DNA from: JBJXGF01 sp046153015
GTDB taxonomy: Bacteria > Actinomycetota > Acidimicrobiia > Acidimicrobiales > CAIXPF01
Direction of reading: 5' to 3'
DNA: 10,979 bases
Assembly (NCBI GenBank): GCA_046153015.1
Contig: JBJXGF010000162.1
Span: 1 to 10,979 of the forward strand
Part shown: piece after piece, positions 1-6,837 of the stretch
How the letters are laid out: each line of letters begins with the position of its first letter
Numbering within the stretch: position 1 is the stretch's first letter
Notes under the pieces: generated by a model
Told to the model about the DNA's origin: nothing
What the model saw: the letters and a program-made list of their open reading frames with translations, nothing else
Database searches by the model: none
Position numbers and translations under genes: made by a program

Positions 1-1123
1 GCGGGAGCGAGGCCTGCGGGGCGGGTCGAGGCGACGCAGGCGGCGAGGACGCGGCCGCCCGCGGCGCCAGCTGCGCGGCCGCGATCGCCGCGCCCCTCGC
101 CACGGCGTACACCGGGTCCACGTCGGCGGTCACCGGCGCGCCGATCTCCTCCCGCAGCAGGTCGGCGATCATCGGGATGCGGGACGAGCCGCCCACCAGC
201 AGCACCGTGTGCAGATCGCTCGCCGCGATCTGGGCGCTGGCCAGCGCCTCGCGCAGCGCCATCACCGACTCCTCGAGCCGAGGATGGATCATGTCCCACA
301 GCTCGTCGCGCGAGAGCTGCACGGTGGTCTCCACGCCGGGCAGCAGCACCGGCACCGACGCCTGACGCTCCCAGCTCAGCAGCTCCTTCGCCTCGACGCA
401 GTAGCGCCGCAGCGAGTACATGGGCCGCAGCACCTCGGGGTCGTCCTGGTCGTGAGGCCAGGCGGGGCCGACCGTGCGGCTCACCTTCGCCATGATCGCG
501 TCGTCGAAGTCCACGCCGCCGAGGTGCTCGATCCCGGTCGACTCGCCGAGCAGCACGAACGAGTCGGCCGTCTTCGCCAGCACCGCGGCGTCGAAGGTGC
601 CCCCGCCGAGGTCGTACACCGCGATCACGGCGCCGTCGGGCACCCGCTGCTGAGAGGCGTAGTGCAGGGCGGCGGCGTGGGGCTCGGTCACCGTGGCCGC
701 GCCGGCCAGGCCGGCCAGGCGCAGCGCTTGGTCGAACAGCTCCTGCTTGTACGGGCCCCAGTTCGCCGGGCGGGAGGCCACGATCGCCGCCGGGGGCTCG
801 CCCTCCCGGTCGGTCACCTGCGTGACCACCCAGGCGAGCAGCTTGGCGATGAGCGACTCGGCCGAGTAGGGCGCACCGCGCACGATCAACGGCGTCGGGT
901 CGCCCAGGCGGCGCTTGAAGTGCGCGGCGGCGGCCTCGGGCTCCATCAGCGCCCGGCGGGCGGCGGCCTCGCCAAAGATCAGGTCGCGGTCACGGTCGAC
1001 GAAAAGCATCGACGGCACGCCGTCGGCCACGGCCCCGAGCCCGACCACGTGCACCGCGCCCCCGCGCACGATCGCCGCTGCGGTCGACGTCGTCCCGACG
1101 TCGATCCCGAGGCAGTAGCTCAA
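1..1123 (-). CDS. Hsp70-family (DnaK-like) ATPase, C-terminus cut by window edge
   Basis: An actin-fold ATPase of the Hsp70 class; 374 residues are visible and the gene continues past base 1. The phosphate-1 motif GIDVGTTSTAAAIV is at about residues 6-19, a Lys equivalent to the DnaK catalytic Lys in HFKRRLG is at about 70, TEPHAAAL at 147-154, phosphate-2 VYDLGGGTFD at 169-178, and the adenosine motif LLVGGSSRIPMI at 308-319. The ATPase domain ends near 352 and is followed directly by an Ala/Pro/Ser-rich stretch, not the DnaK interdomain linker and substrate-binding domain. It is therefore probably not canonical DnaK but an Hsp70 ATPase domain with a disordered linker leading to an unseen C-terminal part. 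The start must be TTG at 1121-1123: an in-frame TGA lies at 1136-1138 with no other start between, and a GGTGAGG Shine-Dalgarno sits about nine bases upstream. The client is unknown. Confidence 0.93.
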   Translation of the reverse strand, partial: MSYCLGIDVGTTSTAAAIVRGGAVHVVGLGAVADGVPSMLFVDRDRDLIFGEAAARRALMEPEAAAAHFKRRLGDPTPLIVRGAPYSAESLIAKLLAWVVTQVTDREGEPPAAIVASRPANWGPYKQELFDQALRLAGLAGAATVTEPHAAALHYASQQRVPDGAVIAVYDLGGGTFDAAVLAKTADSFVLLGESTGIEHLGGVDFDDAIMAKVSRTVGPAWPHDQDDPEVLRPMYSLRRYCVEAKELLSWERQASVPVLLPGVETTVQLSRDELWDMIHPRLEESVMALREALASAQIAASDLHTVLLVGGSSRIPMIADLLREEIGAPVTADVDPVYAVARGAAIAAAQLAPRAAASSPPASPRPAPQASLP

Positions 1124-1192
1124 CCCGGCCCCCCCTCACCACCCGCACCGGCGCTGCCCGCGCGACGCCGCGCCGCGTGCGCAGCCGTCCAG

Positions 1193-1198
1193 ACCTTA
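1193..1198 (-). promoter_or_regulatory. possible -10 box for the Hsp70-like gene
   Basis: On the minus strand TAAGGT (TAnnnT type) lies about 70 bases upstream of the TTG start. I see no convincing -35 at 16-18 bases, so this is weak. The remaining divergent intergenic sequence is a GC-rich leader without an evident gene. Confidence 0.25.
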
Positions 1199-1285
1199 GC
1201 CGCCTGGGGCGTGCCCGACCCGCCTGCCCGCGTCGCCCTGCGCTGCCGCGTCGCCACAGCCCACCAGAGCCGGCCCACGTCGGAG

Positions 1286-1309
1286 TGATACGTCGGGTGA
1301 TACGTCGGG
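1286..1309. repeat. tandem 12-base direct repeat in the divergent promoter region
   Basis: TGATACGTCGGG occurs twice head to tail (1286-1297, 1298-1309). A third ACGTCGG core lies just upstream at 1277-1283, so the core recurs at 13 and 12 bases, about one helical turn plus. It lies between the divergent Hsp70-like and CoA-transferase genes and just upstream of the predicted rightward -35. An operator array for an unknown regulator is possible but unproven. Confidence 0.6.
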
Positions 1310-1320
1310 GTGAGACACAG

Positions 1321-1349
1321 ATGACAACCTCACCCTAGCCGCCTAGGCT
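1321..1349 (+). promoter_or_regulatory. predicted housekeeping-type promoter of the CoA-transferase fusion gene
   Basis: A -35 hexamer ATGACA (1321-1326) is separated by exactly 17 bases from a -10 hexamer TAGGCT (1344-1349). Transcription would start near 1355-1357, giving a leader of about 35 bases that carries a GAGG Shine-Dalgarno at 1377-1380 before the ATG at 1391. Confidence 0.55.
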
Positions 1350-1364
1350 GTGACTGCCGTCACA
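1349..1364. promoter_or_regulatory. CRP/FNR-family palindromic operator
   Basis: TGTGACTGCCGTCACA is a perfect inverted repeat that fits the CRP consensus TGTGA-N6-TCACA with no mismatch; actinobacterial CRP homologues use the same core. It overlaps the last base of the predicted -10 box and the likely transcription start, a position from which a bound regulator normally represses. It could instead act on the leftward Hsp70-like gene, whose start is about 225 bases away. Confidence 0.6.
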
Positions 1365-1390
1365 AGGCGGAGCTTTGAGGGGGGACCGCC

Positions 1391-3823
1391 ATGCTCGACG
1401 CGTTCCGCGTGCTCGACCTCACCGCTGAGCGGGGCCAGCTCTGCTCGGCGATCCTCGCGTCGTTGGGCGCCGAGGTCGTCCTCCTCGAGCCGCCTGGGGG
1501 CTCCCGGGCGCGCCGGGTGGGGCCCTTCGCCGGCGGCGTGGAGGACCCGGAACGCTCGCTGCGGTTCTGGGCCCACAACCGGGGCAAAGCCAGCGTGACC
1601 CTGGACCTCGCCTCCGCCTCCGGGCGGGCGCAGGCGCTGGCGCTGGCCGACGGCGCCGACCTCCTGGTGGTCGACGACCTCGCCGCCCGCGAGGCCGAGG
1701 GGTTGGCCTACGAGACGCTGGCCGCCCGCAACCCCGCCCTCGTGTACGTGGCGATCACGCCGTTCGGCGCCACCGGGCCCAAGGCCGCCTGGCCGGCCAC
1801 CGATCTCACCGTGCTCGCCGCCGGCGGCTCGCTCGGGCTCAACGGCGACGCCGACCGGCCGCCGGTGCGGCCCGGGCCCGAGGGCCAGGGCTGGTTCCAC
1901 GCCAGCGCGGAGGCGGCCGGCGCGGCGCTGATCGCGCTCTACGAACGCCAGAGCCGGTCTGGCCTGGGCCAGTTCGTCGACGTGTCCGCCCAGCAGGCGG
2001 CGAACGTGGCCGCCGGCTCCCAGATGCTGGCCGCAGCGCTGGGGGCGACACCCAGCCGCCGCTCCGGCCGCGGCGTGGCGCTCGCCGGCCGAGAGCTGCA
2101 GCTCACCTTCCCGTGCAAGGACGGGTTCGTGATCTGCATGCTCCTCTTCGGCGCGGCGATGGGGCCCTTCACCGCCCGGCTCATGCGCTGGATGCTGGAG
2201 GAGGGCGCCTGCGACCAGGCGATGGTCGAGGTCGACTGGATCGGCTACGGCCTCGGCCTCTTCGACGGGTCGACGCCGTTCAGCCACTACGACGAGGTCA
2301 AGGCGGCCGTCGGCGCCTTCCTGGCCGGCAAGACCAAGGCGGAGCTGCTCGACGCGGCGCTGTCTCGCAAGCTGCTGTTCGCCCCGGTGGTGACCACGAA
2401 GGACGTGTACGAGTCCGAGCAGTTCGCCGCCCGCGAGGTGTGGGACACGGTGGATCACGGCGAGCACGGCAAGCTGCGCATGCCCGGTCGGTTCGCCGTC
2501 TTCAGCAAGACGCCGCTGCGTCCGCTTCCAGCGGCGCCGCGGCTGGGGGCGGACAACGAGCGGGTGCTGGCCGCGCCGCGCCGGCCGGCCAACGCCGCCG
2601 CCCCCCGCACGCCCGCCGTCGAGCCGCCCCTCGCCGGGGTCAAGGTGCTCGACCTGATGTGGGTGATGGCCGGCCCCGCCGCCAGCCGGGTCCTGGCCGA
2701 CCACGGCGCCACGATCGTCCGGGTCGAGAGCGCGGCCCACATCGACGCCGCCCGGACGCTCCAACCGTTCCGCAACGACGAGGGCAACGCCGAGTACTCG
2801 GGGCTGTTCAACAACCTGAACGCGGGCAAGCTGGGCTTGGCCCTGCGCCTCGACGAGCCCGCCGGCCGCGAGGTGCTGCTCGACCTCGTGGCGTGGGCCG
2901 ACGTCGTGCTCGAGTCCTACTCCCCCGGGGTGCTGGAGCGGTGGGGCCTGGGCTACGATGCGATGCGTCGGGTGAACCCCGAGGTGATCCTGGCGTCGAG
3001 CTGTCTGTACGGGCAGCACGGCCCGCATTCCGGCCTGGCCGGCTTCGGCACGATGGCGGCGGCGGCCGCCGGGTTCCACAACCTGTGCGGCTGGCCGGAC
3101 CGTTCGCCGGCGGGTCCGTTCGGCGCGTACACCGACACCGTCTCGCCCCGTTTCCTGCTGGCCGCGGTCATGGCCGCGCTCCTGCACCGCCAGGCGACCG
3201 GCGTGGGTCAGCGGATCGACCTGTCGCAGGCGGAGGCCTCGCTGCCGCTGCTCACCACCGCCCTGCTCGACTTCGAGGCGAACGGGGTGGTGGCGCAGCG
3301 CCAGGGCAACGACGACGAACGCTGCTGCCCGCACGGGGTGTACCCGGCCGCCGGCGAGGACCAGTGGCTGGCCGTGGCCTGCGAGACCGACGCACAGTGG
3401 GCGGCGCTGGCCGCGGCGCTGGGCCGCTCCGACCTCGCGGGGCTCGACGCCGCGCAACGCCGCGCCCGGCGGGCCGAGCTCGACGACGCGCTGTCCGCCT
3501 GGAGCCGGACGCGTCCGGCGGACGCGTCGGCCGAGCAGCTCGCCGGCGCGGGCGTGCCGGCGCACAAGGTGAACACCTCCGCCGACTTCCTCACCGACCC
3601 CCAGCTGCGCCATCGCCACCATCAGGTCACCGTGCCCCACCCCGCCCAGCCCGGCGGCGAGACCGTGGTCGAGGGCGCGCGGTTCACGCTGTCGCGCACG
3701 CCGGCGTCGATCACGCGGGCCGGCCCGACCCTCGGCCAACACGCGTCGGAGGTGCTGGCCGACATCCTCGGCTACGACGACGAGCGGATCGCCGAGCTGG
3801 CGGCCGCCGGACTGCTGGAGTAG
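1391..3823 (+). CDS. two-domain family III (CaiB/BaiF) CoA-transferase fusion protein
   Basis: This 810-residue protein carries two complete CaiB/BaiF-type domains in tandem (about 1-395 and 412-805), roughly twice the usual 380-450 residues. Each begins with the family's N-terminal motif (FRVLDLTAERG; VKVLDLMWVMAGP) and contains the R-x-(T/S)-G-x-GQ segment. Family III enzymes move CoA between acyl groups through an aspartyl-CoA thioester. By position, Asp582 (YTDTVSP) in the second domain matches the catalytic Asp (Asp169 of formyl-CoA transferase). The first domain has Trp168 (GWFHASAEAAG) there, so that half is probably not catalytic. The ATG is preceded by GAGGGGGGA. A second CoA-transferase gene follows after 78 bases and a crotonase converges downstream, suggesting acyl-CoA ester metabolism. 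The substrate cannot be told from sequence. Confidence 0.93.
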   Translation: MLDAFRVLDLTAERGQLCSAILASLGAEVVLLEPPGGSRARRVGPFAGGVEDPERSLRFWAHNRGKASVTLDLASASGRAQALALADGADLLVVDDLAAREAEGLAYETLAARNPALVYVAITPFGATGPKAAWPATDLTVLAAGGSLGLNGDADRPPVRPGPEGQGWFHASAEAAGAALIALYERQSRSGLGQFVDVSAQQAANVAAGSQMLAAALGATPSRRSGRGVALAGRELQLTFPCKDGFVICMLLFGAAMGPFTARLMRWMLEEGACDQAMVEVDWIGYGLGLFDGSTPFSHYDEVKAAVGAFLAGKTKAELLDAALSRKLLFAPVVTTKDVYESEQFAAREVWDTVDHGEHGKLRMPGRFAVFSKTPLRPLPAAPRLGADNERVLAAPRRPANAAAPRTPAVEPPLAGVKVLDLMWVMAGPAASRVLADHGATIVRVESAAHIDAARTLQPFRNDEGNAEYSGLFNNLNAGKLGLALRLDEPAGREVLLDLVAWADVVLESYSPGVLERWGLGYDAMRRVNPEVILASSCLYGQHGPHSGLAGFGTMAAAAAGFHNLCGWPDRSPAGPFGAYTDTVSPRFLLAAVMAALLHRQATGVGQRIDLSQAEASLPLLTTALLDFEANGVVAQRQGNDDERCCPHGVYPAAGEDQWLAVACETDAQWAALAAALGRSDLAGLDAAQRRARRAELDDALSAWSRTRPADASAEQLAGAGVPAHKVNTSADFLTDPQLRHRHHQVTVPHPAQPGGETVVEGARFTLSRTPASITRAGPTLGQHASEVLADILGYDDERIAELAAAGLLE

Positions 3824-3838
3824 CGGCTTGCCGCTGGA

Positions 3839-3853
3839 GCAGCCGCCGGCTGC
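3839..3853 (+). other. short stem-loop between the two CoA-transferase genes
   Basis: GCAGCC-GCC-GGCTGC can form a six-pair hairpin 15 bases after the fusion-gene stop. There is no U-run after it, so it is at best a weak terminator or processing site, and in such GC-rich DNA it may be chance. Confidence 0.25.
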
Positions 3854-3869
3854 CGTGGGGGCCGGTCGC

Positions 3870-3875
3870 TATGCT
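3870..3875 (+). promoter_or_regulatory. possible -10 box of the second CoA-transferase gene
   Basis: TATGCT fits TAnnnT and is followed by a leader of about 20 bases ending in a GGGGGGA Shine-Dalgarno before the ATG at 3902. No clear -35 is visible 17-18 bases upstream. With the 78-base gap it allows the second gene its own transcription start in addition to read-through. Confidence 0.4.
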
Positions 3876-3901
3876 CCGCCGGGACGCCAAGGGGGGACGG
3901 C

Positions 3902-5119
3902 ATGAGCCCGAACGGAAGCCAGTTCGCGAACGGGCCGCTCAGCGGCATCCGGGTGCTGGACCTGTCGGCGGTGATATCCGGCCCGTTCGGCACGGCGATG
4001 CTCGCGGACCAGGGCGCCGACGTGATCATGGTCGAGCAGGCCCGCCAGCCCGACATCTTGCGCGACTCGGGGCCGCTGGCGCCCGACGCGCAGGGGATCA
4101 GCGCGTTGTTCGCCAACGTGAACCGCAACAAGCGCTCGATCGCGCTCGACCTCAAGCATCCGGACGGTCACGCGCTGCTCACCAAGCTGATCCGCCGGTC
4201 CGACGTGCTGGTGCAGAACTTCCGGCCCGGCATCATCGACCGTCTCGGCTTCGGCTGGGCCGCGGTGTCTGCCCTGAACCCGCAGCTCATCATGTGCTCG
4301 GTCAGCGGCTTCGGTGCGGACGGTCCGTACTCGCACCGCCCGGCGTTCGACCCGGTGGTGCAGAGCGTCGCCGCGTACCCGACGGTGCAGCTCGACGCGT
4401 CCGGCGCACCCAAGCTCATGGCCACCGCGGTCTGCGACAAGGCCACCTCCGTGCACGTGGCGCAGGCCATCTGCGCGGCGTTGGTGGCCCGGGCGAACGG
4501 CGCCGGCGGCCAGCACATCGAGGTGGCGATGGTCGACGTGGCGGTGCACTTCCTGTGGCCCGAGGCCATGTGGAACCACACGTACATGGACCACGAGACC
4601 GACATGCCCGACTTGAGCGCCATCTACAGCCTGTTCCAGACCAAGGACGGCTGGGCGATGGTCTATCCCGTCGGCACCGAGGGCCACTGGAAGGGCATGT
4701 GCAACGCGTTCGGCCGGGCCGACCTCGCCGAAGACCCGCGCTTCGCCGACCGCCAGGGCCGCGTCCTGTACGGCCACGAGGTGAACGACGAGCTGCAGGC
4801 GGAGGTGGTGAAGTACACCACCGCCGAGGTGGTGGAGATGATGGACGCCGCCGGCGTGCCGGTGGCGCCGGTCAACACCCGCGAGGGGCTCATCGACGAT
4901 CCGCACATCCGCCATCGCGAGCTGGTGGTGGAGTCGGTCCACCCCGCGGTCGGGCGCATCCGCCAGGCCCGCCCGCCGGGCCGGTTCTCGGCCACCCCCG
5001 CCGGCCTGCGTCTTCCCGCGCCCACCTTCGCCGAGCACACCGACGAGGTGCTGCGCGAGGTGCTCGGCCTCGACGACGCCGAGCTCGGCCGGCTCCGCAG
5101 CGCGGAGGCCATCCGCTGA
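3902..5119 (+). CDS. family III (CaiB/BaiF) CoA-transferase
   Basis: A 405-residue single-domain CaiB/BaiF protein, normal length for the family, which includes formyl-CoA:oxalate and succinyl-CoA-type transferases and alpha-methylacyl-CoA racemase. The N-terminal PLSGIRVLDLSAVISGPFG (12-30) and the NRNKRSIALDL segment (74-84) are typical CoA-binding elements. Asp179 (VCDKAT) lies just before the conserved helix leading into GGQHIEVAMVD and is the expected catalytic Asp. The C-terminal half has the usual GVPVAPVNTREGLIDDPHI region. A strong GGGGGGA Shine-Dalgarno before the ATG supports the start. Being a separate active-looking enzyme beside the fused one, it may act on a different acyl donor/acceptor pair in the same pathway. 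Substrate unknown; symbols such as frc or caiB would be over-specific. Confidence 0.94.
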   Translation: MSPNGSQFANGPLSGIRVLDLSAVISGPFGTAMLADQGADVIMVEQARQPDILRDSGPLAPDAQGISALFANVNRNKRSIALDLKHPDGHALLTKLIRRSDVLVQNFRPGIIDRLGFGWAAVSALNPQLIMCSVSGFGADGPYSHRPAFDPVVQSVAAYPTVQLDASGAPKLMATAVCDKATSVHVAQAICAALVARANGAGGQHIEVAMVDVAVHFLWPEAMWNHTYMDHETDMPDLSAIYSLFQTKDGWAMVYPVGTEGHWKGMCNAFGRADLAEDPRFADRQGRVLYGHEVNDELQAEVVKYTTAEVVEMMDAAGVPVAPVNTREGLIDDPHIRHRELVVESVHPAVGRIRQARPPGRFSATPAGLRLPAPTFAEHTDEVLREVLGLDDAELGRLRSAEAIR

Positions 5120-5123
5120 CCGT

Positions 5124-5151
5124 CCGCTGATCAGCGGCCGCGAAAGCGCGG
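5124..5151. terminator. paired hairpins at the convergent gene ends
   Basis: A perfect 14-base palindrome CCGCTGATCAGCGG (5124-5137) overlaps the crotonase stop codon and follows the CoA-transferase stop by four bases. It abuts a second hairpin CCGCG-AAAG-CGCGG (5138-5151) inside the crotonase 3' end. Two adjacent stem-loops between convergent genes could stop transcription from both sides, but neither has a U-run. Confidence 0.35.
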
Positions 5152-5919
5152 CTCCCGCCGCTCCCGGAAGGCGGCGACCCCTTCCTTCGCGTCGTCGGTG
5201 GCCCGCCCGCGGTCCACCCCCCAGTGCTCGATCAACGCCGCGTCGCCGGGCTCCCGGAACAACGAGCGCAGCACGGCCTGCTTGGTGAGCGCCAGGTGCG
5301 CCGTGGGCCCCGCGGCCAGCCGAGCGGCGAGGGCCCGAGCCGCGCTCAGGAGCTGCTCGGGGGCCACGACCTCGGCCACCAGCCCGCAGCTCACCGCCTC
5401 GTCGAGCGGGATGTCCTCGGCGAGGTAGAGCCAGCGCAAGGCCCGGCTGTGCCCCACGAGCTGGGGCAGGGTCCAGGTGATCAGCCCGTCGGGGTGGATG
5501 GCGCGCTTCAGCCAGATCGGCAGCAGACGGGCGTCGGACGCGCAGATGCGGATGTCGCACAGCAACGCCAGCGCCAGGCCTCCGCCGGCGGCCACGCCGT
5601 TGACGGCGGCGATGGTCGGCTTGGGGGCCTCGAGCAGCTCGACCGCGGTGGTGAACAGCGGCTCGGGCAGCGTGGCGGGCCACGGCCGCTGATCGGCGTC
5701 CGCCAGGTCGGCGCCCGAGCAGAAGGCGCGTCCGGCGCCGGTCATCACCAGCACGCGGGCATCCGGGTCGGCGGTGAACTCCTGCACGAAACGGCGGATC
5801 TCGGTGCGCATCGCGCCGTTGAACGCGTTCAGCCGCTCCGGCCGGTTGAGCGTCAACTGCACCACGCCCTGGTCGTCAGCCTCGACGACGACGGTCTCGA
5901 ACCCCTCGTAGCGTCCCAT
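5131..5919 (-). CDS. crotonase-superfamily protein (enoyl-CoA hydratase/isomerase-like)
   Basis: A 262-residue crotonase fold protein, full length for the family. The oxyanion-hole segments are clear: AFCSGADL (66-72) and GVAAGGGLALALLCD (108-122). The C-terminal DDAKEGVAAFRERREPRFRG is typical. Both glutamates that activate water in classical hydratases (Glu144 and Glu164 of rat enoyl-CoA hydratase) are replaced by Ala116 and Trp136, so hydratase activity is unlikely. Asp144 in IHPDGLITWTLPQLVG lies where PaaG-type isomerases carry an IPDxG-type motif, so an isomerase or another CoA-ester enzyme is more plausible. The start ATG has no Shine-Dalgarno but lies six bases after TACGAT, as in leaderless transcripts. 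It converges on the CoA-transferase genes, consistent with acyl-CoA metabolism. Confidence 0.92.
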   Translation of the reverse strand: MGRYEGFETVVVEADDQGVVQLTLNRPERLNAFNGAMRTEIRRFVQEFTADPDARVLVMTGAGRAFCSGADLADADQRPWPATLPEPLFTTAVELLEAPKPTIAAVNGVAAGGGLALALLCDIRICASDARLLPIWLKRAIHPDGLITWTLPQLVGHSRALRWLYLAEDIPLDEAVSCGLVAEVVAPEQLLSAARALAARLAAGPTAHLALTKQAVLRSLFREPGDAALIEHWGVDRGRATDDAKEGVAAFRERREPRFRGR

Positions 5920-5925
5920 GTCCGG

Positions 5926-5931
5926 ATCGTA
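5926..5931 (-). promoter_or_regulatory. leaderless-type promoter -10 of the crotonase gene
   Basis: TACGAT (TAnnnT) is followed by six bases and then the ATG at 5919, so transcription would begin at or next to the start codon. This is the usual arrangement for leaderless mRNAs in actinobacteria and fits the absence of a Shine-Dalgarno. The -35 is not clear. Confidence 0.55.
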
Positions 5932-5950
5932 GTGACCGAAGCGCCCACGC

Positions 5951-6796
5951 TCAGTTGAAGGTGGCGCCCTCCAGCTCGGCGACGCGGATGGCGTCGACCA
6001 GCGTCTGCCAGCCCCGGCCCTCGGCTCGCTCCCAGCGGGTGACGTGCTCGAGGCGCATCATCTCCGCCACCGACGCGTCCGAGGGGTCCATGGCCGTGAG
6101 GACCTCGACGAACCGCTCGGCCACGTCGGCCGGCAGGCCGGGGCGGGCGGTGAACGCGCAGTGGCAGAACGGCTCGCTGCGCCACACCACCGTGATGTCC
6201 TCCGGAGCAAGGCCCCGCTTGGCGGTGAGGTGCGCCAGCCACGGCTCGAAGATCACGCCGGCGTCGGCCCGGCCGTCCTTCACCGCGTCGAAGATCTGGA
6301 AGTCGTCCACCCAGCGGACGCCGTTGGAGTAGGGCCGCGGCTCGATGTCGGCGTGGCGGCAGTCGCGCTCGAGGTCGAAGCCGAGCCGTCGCAGCTCGAG
6401 GCCGGGGATCAGGCGCAGCTCGGCCGAGGTGGGCGCCCCCACCGCCAGCGTGGCGCCGTGGAGGTGCGCGACCTCCTCGATGCCGGACGAGCGCAGCGCG
6501 ATCACCACGCTCGCCACATCGCGGTCGGTGTCTCGCATCGCGAGGGTCCGGCATTCGCCGCCGCTCACGAGCAGGCTCTGCGCGTGGGCCATCGGGGCGT
6601 TCCACGCGATGTCGACCGCGCCGTCGAGCAACGCCCGGCACAACGCGTCGTACGTGGAGAACAGCGCGTACTCGAACGCCACGCCATGGGCGAGGAACCA
6701 ACGGCGAACCGCGTTCCAGATCGTGACCACGTTCGCCGGGTCGGCCGCGGTGGCCCCCACCAGCAACGCCCGCTCCTGCCCCTCCGAGTCGACCAT
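5951..6796 (-). CDS. PhnD-like (phosphate/phosphonate-type) solute-binding-domain protein without signal peptide
   Basis: A 281-residue protein with the periplasmic-binding fold of the PhnD/phosphonate-binding type. The strand-1 segment RALLVGATAADPANVVTIW is at 9-27, the lobe motif ALLDGAVDIAWNAPMAHAQ at 55-73, the second-lobe start HLHGATLAVGAPTSAEL at 111-127, and the return segment AVKDGRADAGVIFEPWL at 171-187. Transporter-linked family members are secreted or lipid-anchored. This one begins directly in the fold, with no signal peptide, no lipobox Cys and no ABC permease or ATPase gene nearby, so a cytoplasmic sensor or enzyme-like role is possible. There is no Shine-Dalgarno; TACGCT six bases before the ATG suggests a leaderless transcript and supports this start. 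The next gene downstream is the crotonase (31 bases), probably transcribed separately. Confidence 0.85.
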   Translation of the reverse strand: MVDSEGQERALLVGATAADPANVVTIWNAVRRWFLAHGVAFEYALFSTYDALCRALLDGAVDIAWNAPMAHAQSLLVSGGECRTLAMRDTDRDVASVVIALRSSGIEEVAHLHGATLAVGAPTSAELRLIPGLELRRLGFDLERDCRHADIEPRPYSNGVRWVDDFQIFDAVKDGRADAGVIFEPWLAHLTAKRGLAPEDITVVWRSEPFCHCAFTARPGLPADVAERFVEVLTAMDPSDASVAEMMRLEHVTRWERAEGRGWQTLVDAIRVAELEGATFN

Positions 6797-6802
6797 GGCC
6801 CG

Positions 6803-6808
6803 AGCGTA
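6803..6808 (-). promoter_or_regulatory. leaderless-type promoter -10 of the PhnD-like gene
   Basis: TACGCT (TAnnnT) is followed by exactly six bases and the ATG at 6796, inside the 41-base gap after the cupin stop. This is the same geometry as the -10 before the crotonase gene. Confidence 0.5.
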
Positions 6809-6837
6809 GCCCGCCGCCCAGTCCGGTCCGTGGGGTC

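Noticed and set aside
1343..3742. 799-codon open frame on the minus strand opposite the CoA-transferase fusion
   Set aside because: It mirrors the real gene's GC3 bias, is rich in Arg/Gly/His/Pro, and shows no family motif; the plus-strand protein has clear domains in every part.
2113..5130. 1005-codon plus-strand open frame spanning both CoA-transferase genes
   Set aside because: Arg/Gly/Pro-rich low-complexity translation out of frame with two well-supported genes; it ignores their start and stop signals.
5124..5137. Perfect palindrome CCGCTGATCAGCGG as a regulator site
   Set aside because: It lies at convergent gene ends over a stop codon with no promoter nearby, so a termination role is more sensible.
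3869..5683. 604-codon minus-strand frame over the second CoA-transferase and crotonase
   Set aside because: Composition typical of an antisense shadow in GC-rich DNA and it overlaps two real genes in other frames.
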